This document shows, piece by piece, positions 15,528 through 24,483 of a DNA stretch of 40,802 bases. The position numbers were made by a program, and so were the translations under genes. This stretch comes from Nanobdellota archaeon. GTDB taxonomy: Archaea; Nanobdellota; Nanobdellia; Pacearchaeales; GW2011-AR1. The stretch is from contig JAJZAH010000007.1 of NCBI GenBank assembly GCA_021799535.1, positions 1 through 40,802 on the forward strand. Reading direction: 5' to 3'. The notes beneath the pieces are model-generated. The model did not search any database and was not told the DNA's origin. It worked only from the letters and a program-made list of their open reading frames with translations. Position 1 is the first letter of the stretch. Each line of letters begins with the position of its first letter.

Positions 15528-16145
15528 CTAAAATAAAAGCTTCTCAAGAGATTTTATGTCTCCCTTATTGACTATTGCATAGGGAATAATCTTCCCTTCC
15601 TTAATAGGATTTATCTCATCAGGTTTTTCATTCCCTTTTATATAAACGGATCTCATGCCTATTTTCTGCGCCCCTGCAATGTCTGTCCAATGGTCTCCGA
15701 TCATAATTGCTTCTTCGGCTTTCACACCGGAAATCTGAAGAGCTCTTTTGAACATGTACGCTTCAGGTTTTTGAGTCACAAGCATCATGTTGTCGACAGC
15801 CCATACGTGCCTTTTTGCCTTGCCATATGCCGGGTTAAGAAGTCTTTCCGCTTCTCCCCCTGAGATGAACATGAAACTTGTATTGAAGCATTCCTCGAGT
15901 CCAAGGAGCGCGATTTTATTTCTTTGTGGGAGGTTATATCCGTTCGAGATTATGCCTTGGTTGCATCTTGGTATTTTTCTCAAGAGCTCGGTTAAGCCTT
16001 TGTACGGGACCCACAACTTAAGATTGGCCCTTGTAATGCCACTTAAGCTTTTCTGATTTGGCAGGTTTTCCTCCCCTTCTGAACAGTCAACTAAAGGATC
16101 ATAAAGCGTTCCGTCAATGTCCCAAAGCACGAGAGGGTATTTCAT
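15528..16145 (-). CDS. HAD-superfamily hydrolase
   Basis: A 205-residue phosphatase-like protein. Motif I is WDIDGTLYD near the N-terminus, motif II is IISNGYN, the motif III Lys is in VTQKPEAYMF, and motif IV is MIGDHWTDIAGAQ, all in order with a C1-type helical cap between I and II. It is likely a phosphoglycolate or nucleotide phosphatase-like enzyme; the substrate is unknown. The ATG at 16145 is chosen because the HAD domain starts there and TTTATAAAC lies about 26 bases upstream (leaderless); the longer frame to 16214 would cover the promoter. It stands alone. Confidence 0.9.
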   Translation of the reverse strand: MKYPLVLWDIDGTLYDPLVDCSEGEENLPNQKSLSGITRANLKLWVPYKGLTELLRKIPRCNQGIISNGYNLPQRNKIALLGLEECFNTSFMFISGGEAERLLNPAYGKAKRHVWAVDNMMLVTQKPEAYMFKRALQISGVKAEEAIMIGDHWTDIAGAQKIGMRSVYIKGNEKPDEINPIKEGKIIPYAIVNKGDIKSLEKLLF

Positions 16146-16240
16146 AGCCAAACCTATAATTTTCGGGTTTATAAAACTAAATCCAAAAAAATCCGAACTT
16201 CCGGCGGCACACAATTTTAAAACTGCGGTTGGTTGATTTT

Positions 16241-16404
16241 ATGGAAAACCCGGATTCTTTGATTAAAAAGGCCAATTTGATGGTTAAATATTACTATAAG
16301 GGTTTTGGAGCATCAATTATGGAATACTTAATTGTTATGCATATTTCCTGCTAGGGTACAAAAATAGATACCTTGATCGTACTTACAGGCTAATGAACCA
16401 TTGA
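16241..16404 (+). pseudogene. Possible frameshifted small gene
   Basis: TTTTAAAA lies about 26 bases before the ATG at 16241. The frame runs 37 codons (MENPDSLIKKANLMVKYYYK...) to a stop at 16354. A second, overlapping frame offset by two continues with a protein-like tail (YAYFLLGYKNRYLDRTYRL) to a stop at 16404. A one-base change near 16310-16325 would join them into a product of about 54 residues. It could be a decayed gene, a sequencing error or chance. No homolog recognised. Confidence 0.3.
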
Positions 16405-16435
16405 TAGAATTTTATAGAGGGATTCTTTTAATTCA

Positions 16436-16660
16436 ATGAATGGTGAAGACTATCAAAAGAAAGGAGAAGCTATAGTTGAAGTAGGCAGATTGTATAATAA
16501 TTCATTGCATTATATTTTAGAAACCATCCGGCCACAGCCAAGCAGCAGAGATTTCAGAATAAAAACCAAATATCATAATGGTAAGGTCTGGTTGTTCCTG
16601 ACTTTTAGATCTTCTTTCTCTCTAAAAGTCCGTAAACAAGATAAGTCAATATCCCTATAA
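16436..16660 (+). CDS. Hypothetical protein, 74 residues
   Basis: Small, charged and soluble, not recognised. ATTTTATAG lies about 26 bases before the ATG, fitting the leaderless promoter pattern of this genome, which supports a real gene. Its last 19 codons overlap the convergent membrane-protein gene at 16605, and that C-terminal part looks less protein-like. Confidence 0.42.
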   Translation: MNGEDYQKKGEAIVEVGRLYNNSLHYILETIRPQPSSRDFRIKTKYHNGKVWLFLTFRSSFSLKVRKQDKSISL

Positions 16661-16817
16661 TCACCCCGAAGAATATATTTGATATAAAAGAGAACTGGGG
16701 CTTACATACCTGCGGAACTGAGGGTGTGCATACAAGGAGGGCATACTCAAAAAACAAATAAGCGCATATCGCCGCAAAAACAGGCACTATCACCCTTCCT
16801 GCACTGACTTTTTTCAT
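16605..16817 (-). CDS. Small membrane protein with two transmembrane segments
   Basis: A 70-residue protein with two hydrophobic spans, about 9-28 (VIVPVFAAICAYLFFEYALL) and 45-63, joined by a short loop with two Cys residues and Pro (CTPSVPQVC), and ending in RKKI, so both termini are probably cytoplasmic. TTTAAATA lies about 26 bases upstream, predicting a leaderless message. Function unknown. Confidence 0.7.
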   Translation of the reverse strand: MKKVSAGRVIVPVFAAICAYLFFEYALLVCTPSVPQVCKPQFSFISNIFFGVIIGILTYLVYGLLERKKI

Positions 16818-16920
16818 TTAAAAACTATAGTCAAAGGGGTTTAAATACTTAACCAACTCTCTTTAAATTTAAATATGTCCGACGGCATTAAATTGTGATT
16901 CAAATGGGTTATGAATCACT

Positions 16921-17016
16921 TTGAGACTTTCCATATTTCCATGGGTAAATTGGTTGATAACCCTTGTTTTCGCATTTCTGTTTATGATCCTCTTATACAT
17001 TAAAATTCTTGAATAA
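16921..17016 (+). CDS. Possible 31-residue single-span membrane protein
   Basis: A TTG-initiated frame coding for a short peptide with one strong hydrophobic stretch (NWLITLVFAFLFMILLYIKI) and a stop at 17014-17016. It lies in the gap 16818-17044, which holds no other convincing gene. A TATA-like TTTAAATTTAAATA near 16862 is too far for a leaderless start at 16921. Low confidence. Confidence 0.2.
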   Translation: MRLSIFPWVNWLITLVFAFLFMILLYIKILE

Positions 17017-17044
17017 TAAAAAGTATTCCCTCAACTTTTAATTT

Positions 17045-18202
17045 TTAAAGGCTCAGTAATTTTATCTTTGTATCCGCTGTTTGGAAGTTTTTTGCGACTA
17101 TGGCCTGAATGCCTGCTTCTTCAGCGGCCTCAACTATTGCTCCAGTTGCTGGGCCATCAATTACAAGGGCGACAGCTCCTTTTACACTCCTAAGAGCTCT
17201 TGAAACTGCTTTTGCAGACATCCCTTTTATCTCATCGAAATTTTTATCTACTGCTACCGCTTTTCCACTTTTTTCTATCTCCTTTGAGATTTTCCTTAAC
17301 CTTTCTTTATTGTTATCATTGAATTCAACTGCCTCAACCTGTTCAGGTCTGGCATTTTTACCAGAAAATCGTGAGTTTTTGTCAAAAGCGGAAAAAAAGT
17401 CCTTTGCGGGGACTTTTTTTCTCAAATTCATCAAAATCTCTTTTGAAGTCAATTCTTCGACTTCTTTGCCGTCAGGTGCCGTTGCTATATACTTCACGTC
17501 GGCGTTATCCATGACATTTTGGGCGATGAGCTTTCCGCCTCTGTCTCCATCAACAAAGAGTGTTATCTCTTTTGTCTTCGCGAGTTCCTTGATTTCGTCA
17601 GGAAGCTTTGTCCCATTCATCCCGATAACATTACTGATCCCTGCTCTCACTAAATTCACGACATCAGCTCTTCCTTCGACAACAATCAGTTCTTTGCTCT
17701 CCAGATCTCCGCCGTATGCAAGCTTGCTTTCGCCATACTCCTTCACACCTGCAATCTTTGTGGAGTCTTTTATCTGGTTCGAAATGTCCCTTGAGTCTGT
17801 TGAGCCTTCAATACCTATCATGAGCTTTTTTGCCCTTTCAAGTATGTAATCTCTTTTGTTCCCTCGCACGTCCTCAATTCTTTCAATTTCTATCTGTGCG
17901 TCACATGGACCCACTCTCTCTATCGTCTCAAGTGCAGCTGCAATCAAGGCGGTCTCAGATTGGTCAAGTGCTGTCGGAATCTTTATTATCCCGAGAGTTC
18001 TTTTGTCTTGTCTTTCAAGGTCAACTTCAATCCTTCCGATTTTACCCTCCTTCTGGAGCTCTCTCATTTCAAGATCGGCCCCTAAAAGTCCTTCAGTTTG
18101 CCCGAACAGAGCGCCTATTACATCAGGCTTTTCAAGAGCGCCTTCTGCATTCAGTGTGGCATGAATCATGTATTTTATTGATACTGGACTTACTTTTGCC
18201 AT
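17045..18202 (-). CDS. dnaG: Archaeal DnaG-type primase-like protein
   Basis: A 385-residue archaeal DnaG. The N-terminal region (MAKVSPVSIKYMIHATL, DVIGALFGQTEGLLG) is the archaeal-specific domain. The TOPRIM domain follows, with the catalytic Glu in VVEGRADVVNL (about 174-184) and FVDGDRGG. In archaea this protein binds the RNA exosome and has been reported to have primase activity; the replicative primase is PriSL. Length matches the family. AAGGAG at 18208-18213, seven bases before the ATG, is a good Shine-Dalgarno site. Confidence 0.95.
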   Translation of the reverse strand: MAKVSPVSIKYMIHATLNAEGALEKPDVIGALFGQTEGLLGADLEMRELQKEGKIGRIEVDLERQDKRTLGIIKIPTALDQSETALIAAALETIERVGPCDAQIEIERIEDVRGNKRDYILERAKKLMIGIEGSTDSRDISNQIKDSTKIAGVKEYGESKLAYGGDLESKELIVVEGRADVVNLVRAGISNVIGMNGTKLPDEIKELAKTKEITLFVDGDRGGKLIAQNVMDNADVKYIATAPDGKEVEELTSKEILMNLRKKVPAKDFFSAFDKNSRFSGKNARPEQVEAVEFNDNNKERLRKISKEIEKSGKAVAVDKNFDEIKGMSAKAVSRALRSVKGAVALVIDGPATGAIVEAAEEAGIQAIVAKNFQTADTKIKLLSL

Positions 18203-18207
18203 TTTTT

Positions 18208-18213
18208 CTCCTT
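18208..18213 (-). promoter_or_regulatory. Shine-Dalgarno site of dnaG
   Basis: AAGGAG on the minus strand, five bases before the ATG at 18202. It confirms this start. Strong sites of this kind are rare in the window. Confidence 0.6.
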
Positions 18214-18438
18214 ATGTTTAATTTGCAAAATCCTTATGGATTTTCTAGAAAAATACTTCAGCTTTTCACTAAAGCCTTCCAATATGAATTGAATGTGACA
18301 AGTAAGCGTGATATGCTTAGTATTCTTCTGATGGATTTGTATAGGGGGGGTAGTTTTTAAACGTTGCGTGGATTGAACAATATGATTGTAAGGCACGATT
18401 GCAAGAAAGTTTATAAACTGGACTGGCAGTTTTGGCCT

Positions 18439-19437
18439 ATGAAAACTACGGTTCTTTCTGAGAAAATCCTTTTGAACTTTAAGGAGCGCCCGTCATCAGA
18501 GCAGGCTTTGAGTGTTTGTGAAGATGAAATTTTCAGGGTTGCAAAGCAAATTGATTATCCAACAGACAGGAAAGTTCTGCGTAAAATTTTTAATGTACAT
18601 GCCTCCATGATGCCTCTTTTGGAAAGGGCTGTATCTGACCTGCTTTCAAAGGCTGAGAAAGAGAGACCGGATTATTATGCATTTGCAAGAGACTGTGAAC
18701 TTCTTTATGATGCGCTTTGGGGAATCGGACAGGCCAATGAAAACAGGATTTCAGAGAGGCTACATCTATTAAAAACCAGCACTTCTATGCATTGGGCAAT
18801 CGAACGCTCTGACGAAAATCAATTATTGGGAAAGAGTTATTTCAATCGTTTGGGAATCACCGATGAGAGATTAAAAAATGGCCCTGCTTTGGTTTTTTTA
18901 GACTCTGGATTTGTTGGAAGCCTTTTTAGGGATGTACTTTATTGGGCAGATGTAGAAGAGAGTCTCCCCCAAAAATACCTAAAAGGATATCTTGTGGATA
19001 GTCATAGTAGCTTGTGGGGCAAGTTAGATGTTTCCAAGGGGTTAAAGAAAAGTGAGGCAGAACTGGTAAAAAATTCTATGAAGCGTTCTCCATACAGAAT
19101 GGAATTCAAGGAAAAAAATCAAAATTATAATCTCGTTGCTTTCATGCAGCTTATGCCAAAGTTTACCGGGAGATACGTAGAACCCTACATGAAAATTGAT
19201 GGAACTTTTGATATTTTGCCAGAAAGGAATTCATTGGTTCAAAAAGTTATACATTCAAATGAAGAATGCGCAAGATTGTGCACAACACAATTTCCTGTTA
19301 ATTATAAAGTGGACTTTGTGAATAACGATTTTGTTGACCCTTTTGCTTCTATACTCTTGCAGAAAAAGACTTTAGAGTATTTCACTGATCCTGACGTTTG
19401 GGATAGGGTTTACTCTAGAGCTAAAAAAAGAAATTGA
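18439..19437 (+). CDS. Hypothetical protein with HAD-like features
   Basis: A 332-residue soluble protein. YYAFARDCELLYDAL recalls the S/A-R-D-G motif of HAD-like proteins found with polysaccharide genes, and PALVFLDSGFVGSLFRDVL resembles their second conserved strand (VDTGFxGS). I cannot name a substrate. Two TATA boxes offer two starts: TTTTTAAAC (18354) for the ATG at 18382 and GTTTATAAAC (about 18409-18418) for the ATG at 18439. The second is chosen because of its perfect TTTATAAA and 26-base spacing; an N-terminally longer form is possible. The flanking gap 19438-19626 shows nothing I can interpret. Confidence 0.7.
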   Translation: MKTTVLSEKILLNFKERPSSEQALSVCEDEIFRVAKQIDYPTDRKVLRKIFNVHASMMPLLERAVSDLLSKAEKERPDYYAFARDCELLYDALWGIGQANENRISERLHLLKTSTSMHWAIERSDENQLLGKSYFNRLGITDERLKNGPALVFLDSGFVGSLFRDVLYWADVEESLPQKYLKGYLVDSHSSLWGKLDVSKGLKKSEAELVKNSMKRSPYRMEFKEKNQNYNLVAFMQLMPKFTGRYVEPYMKIDGTFDILPERNSLVQKVIHSNEECARLCTTQFPVNYKVDFVNNDFVDPFASILLQKKTLEYFTDPDVWDRVYSRAKKRN

Positions 19438-19626
19438 TTCTGTTTGTTTTATACTTAGTGTTTTTCAGTCGACAAAAGTTATAAGTTGTTTTTACTATGT
19501 AACTACATAAAATTAATACAAAACTGAAGATTATCAGGATTGTTCATCGTTGTCTTTTCTATGATATTCTCCACTAAGATTATTTTGGATGGATTTTATA
19601 AAAACAAATACTTTCCGGGGTGATCC

Positions 19627-20349
19627 CTATTTCTCTGCGACCGCCCCGATGACAGGCAATTCTTTTCTTTCAAAATATTCTTTCCAGAAAGCCTTGTCAG
19701 CGTCCGGCATCAATTCAAGTTTTTCCCATCTGAACTTTGAGAATCCTGCTTTCCTGAAAGCTTCTTCGTGCGTTTCAGATTTAAGAAAATAATTCACTAT
19801 CCTTTTGCTCATGAATGGACTGTAATTGTATATTATCTCACTTCCTTCATCTGTTCCAGTAATGGTTTTCCTGAATCCGTACTTTGTGAAATCTCCGCCA
19901 ATGGTGTCGAAAGGGTTGTTGTTGTACACTATTGCCTTTCCGCCCTTTTTGAGGAATGAAAAAGCCGCTTTTACCTGTTTTTCAAGCTGATTTGCGCTTT
20001 GGGCGTTGTTTAGAAGATAAGACATTATTGCAATATCAAACTTTCCGGAACCCTCGCAGTTTTCGACAAAATCATTTATATAATGGATTCTGCCTTTGTA
20101 ACCTTCATTCATATCCCCTGCGAGTATGATCATCTCGAATTTTGAGTCTATTCCCAAAACATAATCAGCTCCTCTGTCTATAGCCGTTCTTGATATTGAT
20201 CCATCACCACAGCCCAAATCAACTATTAATTTCCCTTTAGGATTGAAATGTCTGAAAATATTGTAAGGCTTTAATATTGTTTCGGCAGGGAGATTGTTGA
20301 CAAGATCAGAGTGCTCTTTTGCATTATATTCAACTACCTCGTATTCCAT
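19627..20349 (-). CDS. SAM-dependent class I methyltransferase
   Basis: A 240-residue Rossmann-fold methyltransferase. Motif I is LIVDLGCGDGSI (about 41-52), followed by the acidic residue of motif II in GIDSKFEMI, motif IV FDIAIMSYLLNN and KKGGKAIVYNNN. It probably methylates a small molecule or lipid; the target is unknown. Promoter TTTTTAAAAA lies about 26 bases before the ATG (leaderless). It stands alone. Confidence 0.88.
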   Translation of the reverse strand: MEYEVVEYNAKEHSDLVNNLPAETILKPYNIFRHFNPKGKLIVDLGCGDGSISRTAIDRGADYVLGIDSKFEMIILAGDMNEGYKGRIHYINDFVENCEGSGKFDIAIMSYLLNNAQSANQLEKQVKAAFSFLKKGGKAIVYNNNPFDTIGGDFTKYGFRKTITGTDEGSEIIYNYSPFMSKRIVNYFLKSETHEEAFRKAGFSKFRWEKLELMPDADKAFWKEYFERKELPVIGAVAEK

Positions 20350-20393
20350 GAAAAAACTGAGAAGCCTGCCTTTTTAAAAATAATTGTGTTAGA

Positions 20394-20951
20394 CTAATAA
20401 TCGATCCCTTTTAGAGTCTTGTACTCTTTTACTTTCCCTAACTTTTCATACAAATGGAGCAATTTATTGCGAATTTCGTCTTTCTCGTTTTCAGGGAATT
20501 TCATTCTCATCATCTTCTCATAGAGTTTTACAAGGTGTCCCGGCTTTCCCTTTGATTCCAGCTTCTTGGCTTCGTTCCTGTAGTATTCAAGGGTTTCAGC
20601 GTAAAGTTTGTCTTTTTCCTTTTGGTTCCCCTCATCCATTGCGCGTTTAAGAGCTTTATCGCTTTCGTCAAACTTTCCGGCTGAGACATAAGACTTAGAC
20701 TCGTTAAGATAATTTTCCTGTTTTTCCCTGAAGGCGACCGAGTTTACAGCAGCATTACGGAAAGCGCCAGCAGCATCGACAAACATCTCTTTTTTAGTGA
20801 ATACTTCCGCGAGCTTCAGGTAGGCGTATTTTCTGAGCTCTATTGGCGGCATCGATTTTATATACCTGTTAAGGTAATCAATTTTTACAAAGTCGCCTTT
20901 TCCCTCCAGAAAACTGTCAATATCCTGTTTGTGCATGTCTTTAGTGAGCAT
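20394..20951 (-). CDS. TPR-like helical repeat protein
   Basis: A 185-residue all-helical protein with TPR-like repeats: AYLKLAEVFTKKEMFVDAAGAF, the ESKSYVSAGKFDESDKALKRA unit and a C-terminal LLHLYEKLGKVKEYKTL unit show the W/Y-L-G-Y-A-F-A-P pattern. It is likely a protein-protein interaction scaffold. No signal peptide. CCTTAAATAC 26 bases upstream supports the chosen ATG and a leaderless message. Confidence 0.75.
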   Translation of the reverse strand: MLTKDMHKQDIDSFLEGKGDFVKIDYLNRYIKSMPPIELRKYAYLKLAEVFTKKEMFVDAAGAFRNAAVNSVAFREKQENYLNESKSYVSAGKFDESDKALKRAMDEGNQKEKDKLYAETLEYYRNEAKKLESKGKPGHLVKLYEKMMRMKFPENEKDEIRNKLLHLYEKLGKVKEYKTLKGIDY

Positions 20952-21075
20952 ATCTGTAAAAATGGAAGCGGGTATTTAAGGATTTTCGTTCCAATTTAGT
21001 TATCACTTTCTAGATATGACGGAAACGTAATGTTTATAAAATTAGTCTGGCTGGAAAAAGTATAAAGAAGTAAAT

Positions 21076-21624
21076 ATGACAAAAACAATCGAAGATATAC
21101 CTGAAATGAAACTTGGAGAATACTTGGGTAAACTTAAAAGCCGCTCTAATGACAAATTGATGGAAGAGTATGGCGTTTGCGATAAATACGATATTCTTCT
21201 AAAAGGAGATACTGATAAGGTCCTTGGATCTTTGCTTGATACAACGAACTATTATGTGGTAGGGGATGTTATCGGGGATATAGGGGGGAATAGGAAGTTT
21301 ACTGTAAAGCGCCTGAATGGAGGGTTATTTTCAGTTATGGAACTAAGAAATGGCTTTTTTCCCATAAGAAAATTCATGCTCGAATATGAAGATTTAAAAA
21401 GAATTGAAAAAACTAAGTATAACTTAACCTTCGTGTTACATCCGGATCAATTTACTGCGAGGGTAATGAAAACTCCTTTGATAAAGCAAATAGCATCATT
21501 GATAATTGATTTGGGGGAGTTTATACAAAATGAGAATATTCCCGCTTGTTTTCCGGAAACTTTGGGAACGAATTATCAGCATATGAATATGTTAAGAGTA
21601 ATTTATAACGAACCTAAGCCGTAA
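21076..21624 (+). CDS. Hypothetical protein, 182 residues
   Basis: Not recognised. Charged N-terminal helix, a beta-rich Gly/Val middle (YYVVGDVIGDIGGNRKFTV) and a C-terminal half with HPDQFTARVMKTPL. No signal peptide or membrane segment. A TATA box GTTTATAAAA at about 21030-21039 predicts a short leader of about 20 bases. Confidence 0.68.
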   Translation: MTKTIEDIPEMKLGEYLGKLKSRSNDKLMEEYGVCDKYDILLKGDTDKVLGSLLDTTNYYVVGDVIGDIGGNRKFTVKRLNGGLFSVMELRNGFFPIRKFMLEYEDLKRIEKTKYNLTFVLHPDQFTARVMKTPLIKQIASLIIDLGEFIQNENIPACFPETLGTNYQHMNMLRVIYNEPKP

Positions 21625-21684
21625 TGACAAAACGGAAAATACTTTATTTCTCGAATTTGATTTCAGCCGGGTCCATTAAGGAAA

Positions 21685-21954
21685 TTATTTTTTCCCAAAA
21701 AGTTTCCCAAAGAAGCTTTGTTTTTTCTCAACAGTGATAGGCACAGCTTCCTCAACGACGGGTCTTTGCTTTTCAGCTTCGGCCTCTTTTCTTTTTCTTA
21801 TTTTGTCGGCCGCCTCGTTGTATCCCGCGTTTATCAGGCTTTTTGGATAGCCTTGATTTAAAAGTATTGAATAAATTTCTTCAGCTTCACGACCGCTAGC
21901 GAGGTTTTTTTCGAAGAATGCAGTCATTTCTCTTTTGCTTTCAATCTCTCTCAT
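21685..21954 (-). CDS. Small hypothetical protein with amphipathic C-terminus
   Basis: An 89-residue protein, not recognised. The N-terminal half is helical; the region EEIYSILLNQGYPKSLINAGY looks like a small helical domain. A Lys/Glu-rich linker follows, and the end, SFFGKLFGKK, is a short amphipathic basic helix that could touch the membrane. CCTTAAATAG about 26 bases upstream marks a leaderless start. Confidence 0.65.
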   Translation of the reverse strand: MREIESKREMTAFFEKNLASGREAEEIYSILLNQGYPKSLINAGYNEAADKIRKRKEAEAEKQRPVVEEAVPITVEKKQSFFGKLFGKK

Positions 21955-22003
21955 GACAGAATCTATTTAACTTGACTATTTAAGGATTGCTGAGAAATTT
22001 CGC

Positions 22004-22600
22004 TTATTTCATGAACTTTCCTTCAAAAATTATTTCTTTAATATTTTTTCTTGGACTTGGTATTTCTCTTTCTCGCATGCCATCAGGCAAATCTTCCTTT
22101 TTTCCTGGCTTTCCTACAGCAATCATCGCTTCGACTTCGTAGTCTTCGGGAATATTAAGGATCTTCCTTGCTTTGTCATAGTCGAATCCTGACATTCCGT
22201 GGATGGCATATCCTAATAAACTTCCCTGGAGAGCGAGATTTTCCCATGCAGCACCTGTATCAAAAGAGTGAGTTATCGAAGGTTGTCCGTTATGTTCGAA
22301 CTTTGTGTTTGAGACGACGACAATCAGTACTGAAGCGTTTTTTGTCCATTGTTGGTTGAATTCACTCATGAGCCTGAAAATAGGATCCCATTCTGGAGTC
22401 TCCCTCATGGCGTATATAAATCTCCATGGTTGCCCGTTGTAGGCAGAAGGAGCCCATTTGGCAGCTTCAATAAGGGTCATGAACTCATTTTTGGTCATTT
22501 TTTCGCCCGACATAGCCCTTGGCGACCATCTTTTAAGAAAAATTTTATCAACGGGAAACTCCGGCTTTCTACCATTTTCTTCTTTGACTGTTGTTGCCAT
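22004..22600 (-). CDS. Nitroreductase-family flavoprotein
   Basis: A 198-residue FMN-dependent oxidoreductase of the nitroreductase family. FMN-binding motifs are seen: KRWSPRAMS (R24, S25, R27 region), the block EAAKWAPSAYNGQPWRFI, and the C-terminal IAVGKPG with downstream SPRKNIKEI. The dimeric enzyme would use NAD(P)H; its substrate is unknown. A TATA-like TCTTAAAAATC at about 22630-22640 gives a leader of a few bases. It stands alone. Confidence 0.93.
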   Translation of the reverse strand: MATTVKEENGRKPEFPVDKIFLKRWSPRAMSGEKMTKNEFMTLIEAAKWAPSAYNGQPWRFIYAMRETPEWDPIFRLMSEFNQQWTKNASVLIVVVSNTKFEHNGQPSITHSFDTGAAWENLALQGSLLGYAIHGMSGFDYDKARKILNIPEDYEVEAMIAVGKPGKKEDLPDGMREREIPSPRKNIKEIIFEGKFMK

Positions 22601-22667
22601 CTTGATTTCTATTAAAATAAAAAATTGATTTTTAAGATTTGTGGACTAATGCAATTTTTTTCAAAGT

Positions 22668-23051
22668 TTATATAAGCTTTCTTTCATTGCGCCAGAATTC
22701 TGATTTTTCGCTTAGATAATCCTTAGTTTCAGGGTATCTGAACATGCCCTCTTCTTTTGGGAAAAAATCTGAAAAATCTATTCCAAAATAATTGGAGAGC
22801 AATTCCGAAATGCCTCTTTGGAAAAAGTCCCAGATTTTCGGATCGCCTCTGAACCTTTTAAGGTATAATCTTAACATCCATTTCTCGTGTATATCTACGT
22901 TTATTCCAAATGAATTTTTTATATTCCATTCAGCAAGGTTGGTTGTGAAAATAAGATTCTCCTCAGAGTTTAGACCTCTTTTATAATCTCTTTTCTCGTC
23001 ATCTCTCATGCTATAAAATTCTTCCGGCGAGATTGATTTATCCAAATTCAT
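22668..23051 (-). CDS. Hypothetical protein, 127 residues
   Basis: Not recognised. A charged, aromatic-rich soluble protein (FYSMRDDEKRDYKRG, EKWMLRLYLKRFRGDPKIW). The ATG at 23051 is chosen over an upstream TTG because TTAATAAAT lies 26 bases before it. It precedes nothing else in its operon; EF-1 alpha ends just upstream of it on the same strand. Confidence 0.65.
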   Translation of the reverse strand: MNLDKSISPEEFYSMRDDEKRDYKRGLNSEENLIFTTNLAEWNIKNSFGINVDIHEKWMLRLYLKRFRGDPKIWDFFQRGISELLSNYFGIDFSDFFPKEEGMFRYPETKDYLSEKSEFWRNERKLI

Positions 23052-23100
23052 CAACAAAGTACAAATAACTTATTTATTAAATCTGCCTTTTAAGAAAACT

Positions 23101-24384
23101 TTACTTCTTTTTAGAAATTTCAAGGCACATGCCTGCAGCTACGGTCTGCCCAGCATCTCTTACAGCGAACCTTGCCATGTAAGGGTTCTCTTTTGTTGTC
23201 TCAAGAGCGAGCCTTCCCTGAGGTTTTATTCTTACCTTCGCAACATCCCCATTCTTCAAAAAGTCAGGGTGTTCTTTTATAACTTCACCCGATCTTGGGT
23301 CAATTTGGGCAATCAATTCAACAAATTGGCATGGAACTTGAGCAGTGTGTATATGGAAAACCGGGGTATATCCTTTGGCAAGAACTGTTGGGTGGTTAAT
23401 TACTGCAATTTGCGCAACAAACTCTTCAACAATCGGAATCGGAGCAGATGAGTCGCATATTACATCTCCTCTCGCAATATCTTTCTTCCCTATTCCTCTT
23501 ATGTTAACCCCAACATTTTCACCGGCCTGTGCTTCCGGAAGTGACTCATGGTGAGCCTCAATACTCTTTACTTCTCCTTGGATGCCTTCACCAGTTCTGC
23601 CTGGCAGGACAACAATCTTTTGACCAACTTTCAGCATGCCAGTCTCAACTTTCCCGACCGGAACTGTTCCTATGCCTGTAATCTCATAAACATCCTGAAC
23701 TGGCATTCTCATAGGAAGATTTGTGGGTAATTCCGGAGCTGGGAACAAATCAATTTGCTCTCTTAAAGTCGGACCTTTGTACCAAGGCATTTTGTCAGAC
23801 CTTCTTATAATGTTATCTCCAAGCTGACCTGAGCATGCGATAAAAGTGGTAGCATCAGGATTTATCCCAACCTGTTTCAGCAATTTAGATACCTCTTCCT
23901 TGACAGAATTGAACTTGGACTCTTCATAATTGACTGCATCCATCTTGTTTATAGCAATTGCAAGGTTCTTAACTCCCATTGTCCTTAAAAGCCATAGATG
24001 CTCTGTCGTCTGTGGCTGAACTCCTGCAGGTGCAGCGATAACCAAGAAAGCAGCATCAGCCTGTGAAGCTCCTGTGATCATATTTTTTACAAAATCTCTA
24101 TGGCCTGGCGCATCGATGATTGTAATTTGGTACTTGTCCGTAACCAATTTTTTATAAGCAAGGTCTATTGTGACTCCTCTTTCTCTCTCCTCTTTAATAT
24201 TGTCCATGACGTAAGCGAACTCGAAACCGGCCTTGCCATATTTTGCAGCTTCCTCTTTGAGTTTCTTCATTTCCTGCTCTGAAACTGCCCCGCCATCAAA
24301 CATCATCCTGCCGACGCAAGTCGACTTTCCAGCGTCAACGTGCCCAACGAAGACTATATTCATGTTTGGTTTATTTTTAGCCAT
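23101..24384 (-). CDS. tuf: Translation elongation factor EF-1 alpha
   Basis: A 427-residue GTPase that brings aminoacyl-tRNA to the ribosome. G-domain motifs: G1 GHVDAGKST (14-22), G2 ERERGVTID, G3 DAPGHRDF, G4 NKMD and the SAL-like SGQLG, followed by two beta-barrel domains. Length is normal for archaeal EF-1A. It is part of the archaeal translation gene block but has been separated from EF-2 by a phosphatase and a transporter. Its message appears to have an unusually long leader (about 60 bases) with a perfect hairpin (24420-24435) and a weak AAGGA ribosome-binding site. Confidence 0.98.
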   Translation of the reverse strand: MAKNKPNMNIVFVGHVDAGKSTCVGRMMFDGGAVSEQEMKKLKEEAAKYGKAGFEFAYVMDNIKEERERGVTIDLAYKKLVTDKYQITIIDAPGHRDFVKNMITGASQADAAFLVIAAPAGVQPQTTEHLWLLRTMGVKNLAIAINKMDAVNYEESKFNSVKEEVSKLLKQVGINPDATTFIACSGQLGDNIIRRSDKMPWYKGPTLREQIDLFPAPELPTNLPMRMPVQDVYEITGIGTVPVGKVETGMLKVGQKIVVLPGRTGEGIQGEVKSIEAHHESLPEAQAGENVGVNIRGIGKKDIARGDVICDSSAPIPIVEEFVAQIAVINHPTVLAKGYTPVFHIHTAQVPCQFVELIAQIDPRSGEVIKEHPDFLKNGDVAKVRIKPQGRLALETTKENPYMARFAVRDAGQTVAAGMCLEISKKK

Positions 24385-24419
24385 TTTTGTTTTCCTTAAT
24401 CTTGTTTAAGATGACCTGC

Positions 24420-24435
24420 GAAACATTTCTGTTTC
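24420..24435 (-). promoter_or_regulatory. Perfect hairpin in the EF-1 alpha leader
   Basis: On the minus strand GAAACA-GAAA-TGTTTC forms a six-pair stem with a GAAA tetraloop between the TATA box (TTTATAAA, 24468-24475) and the ATG at 24384. The promoter copy also carries GAAACAT just beyond the TATA box. It could affect mRNA stability or translation, or act as an operator. Confidence 0.5.
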
Positions 24436-24483
24436 AATTCAGCCATGTTTAGTTAATAAAATTTAGATTTATAAATGTTTCGA

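Noticed and set aside
17109-17849. Open frame of 246 codons antisense to dnaG
   Set aside because: Shadow of a well-supported gene with no promoter or motif.
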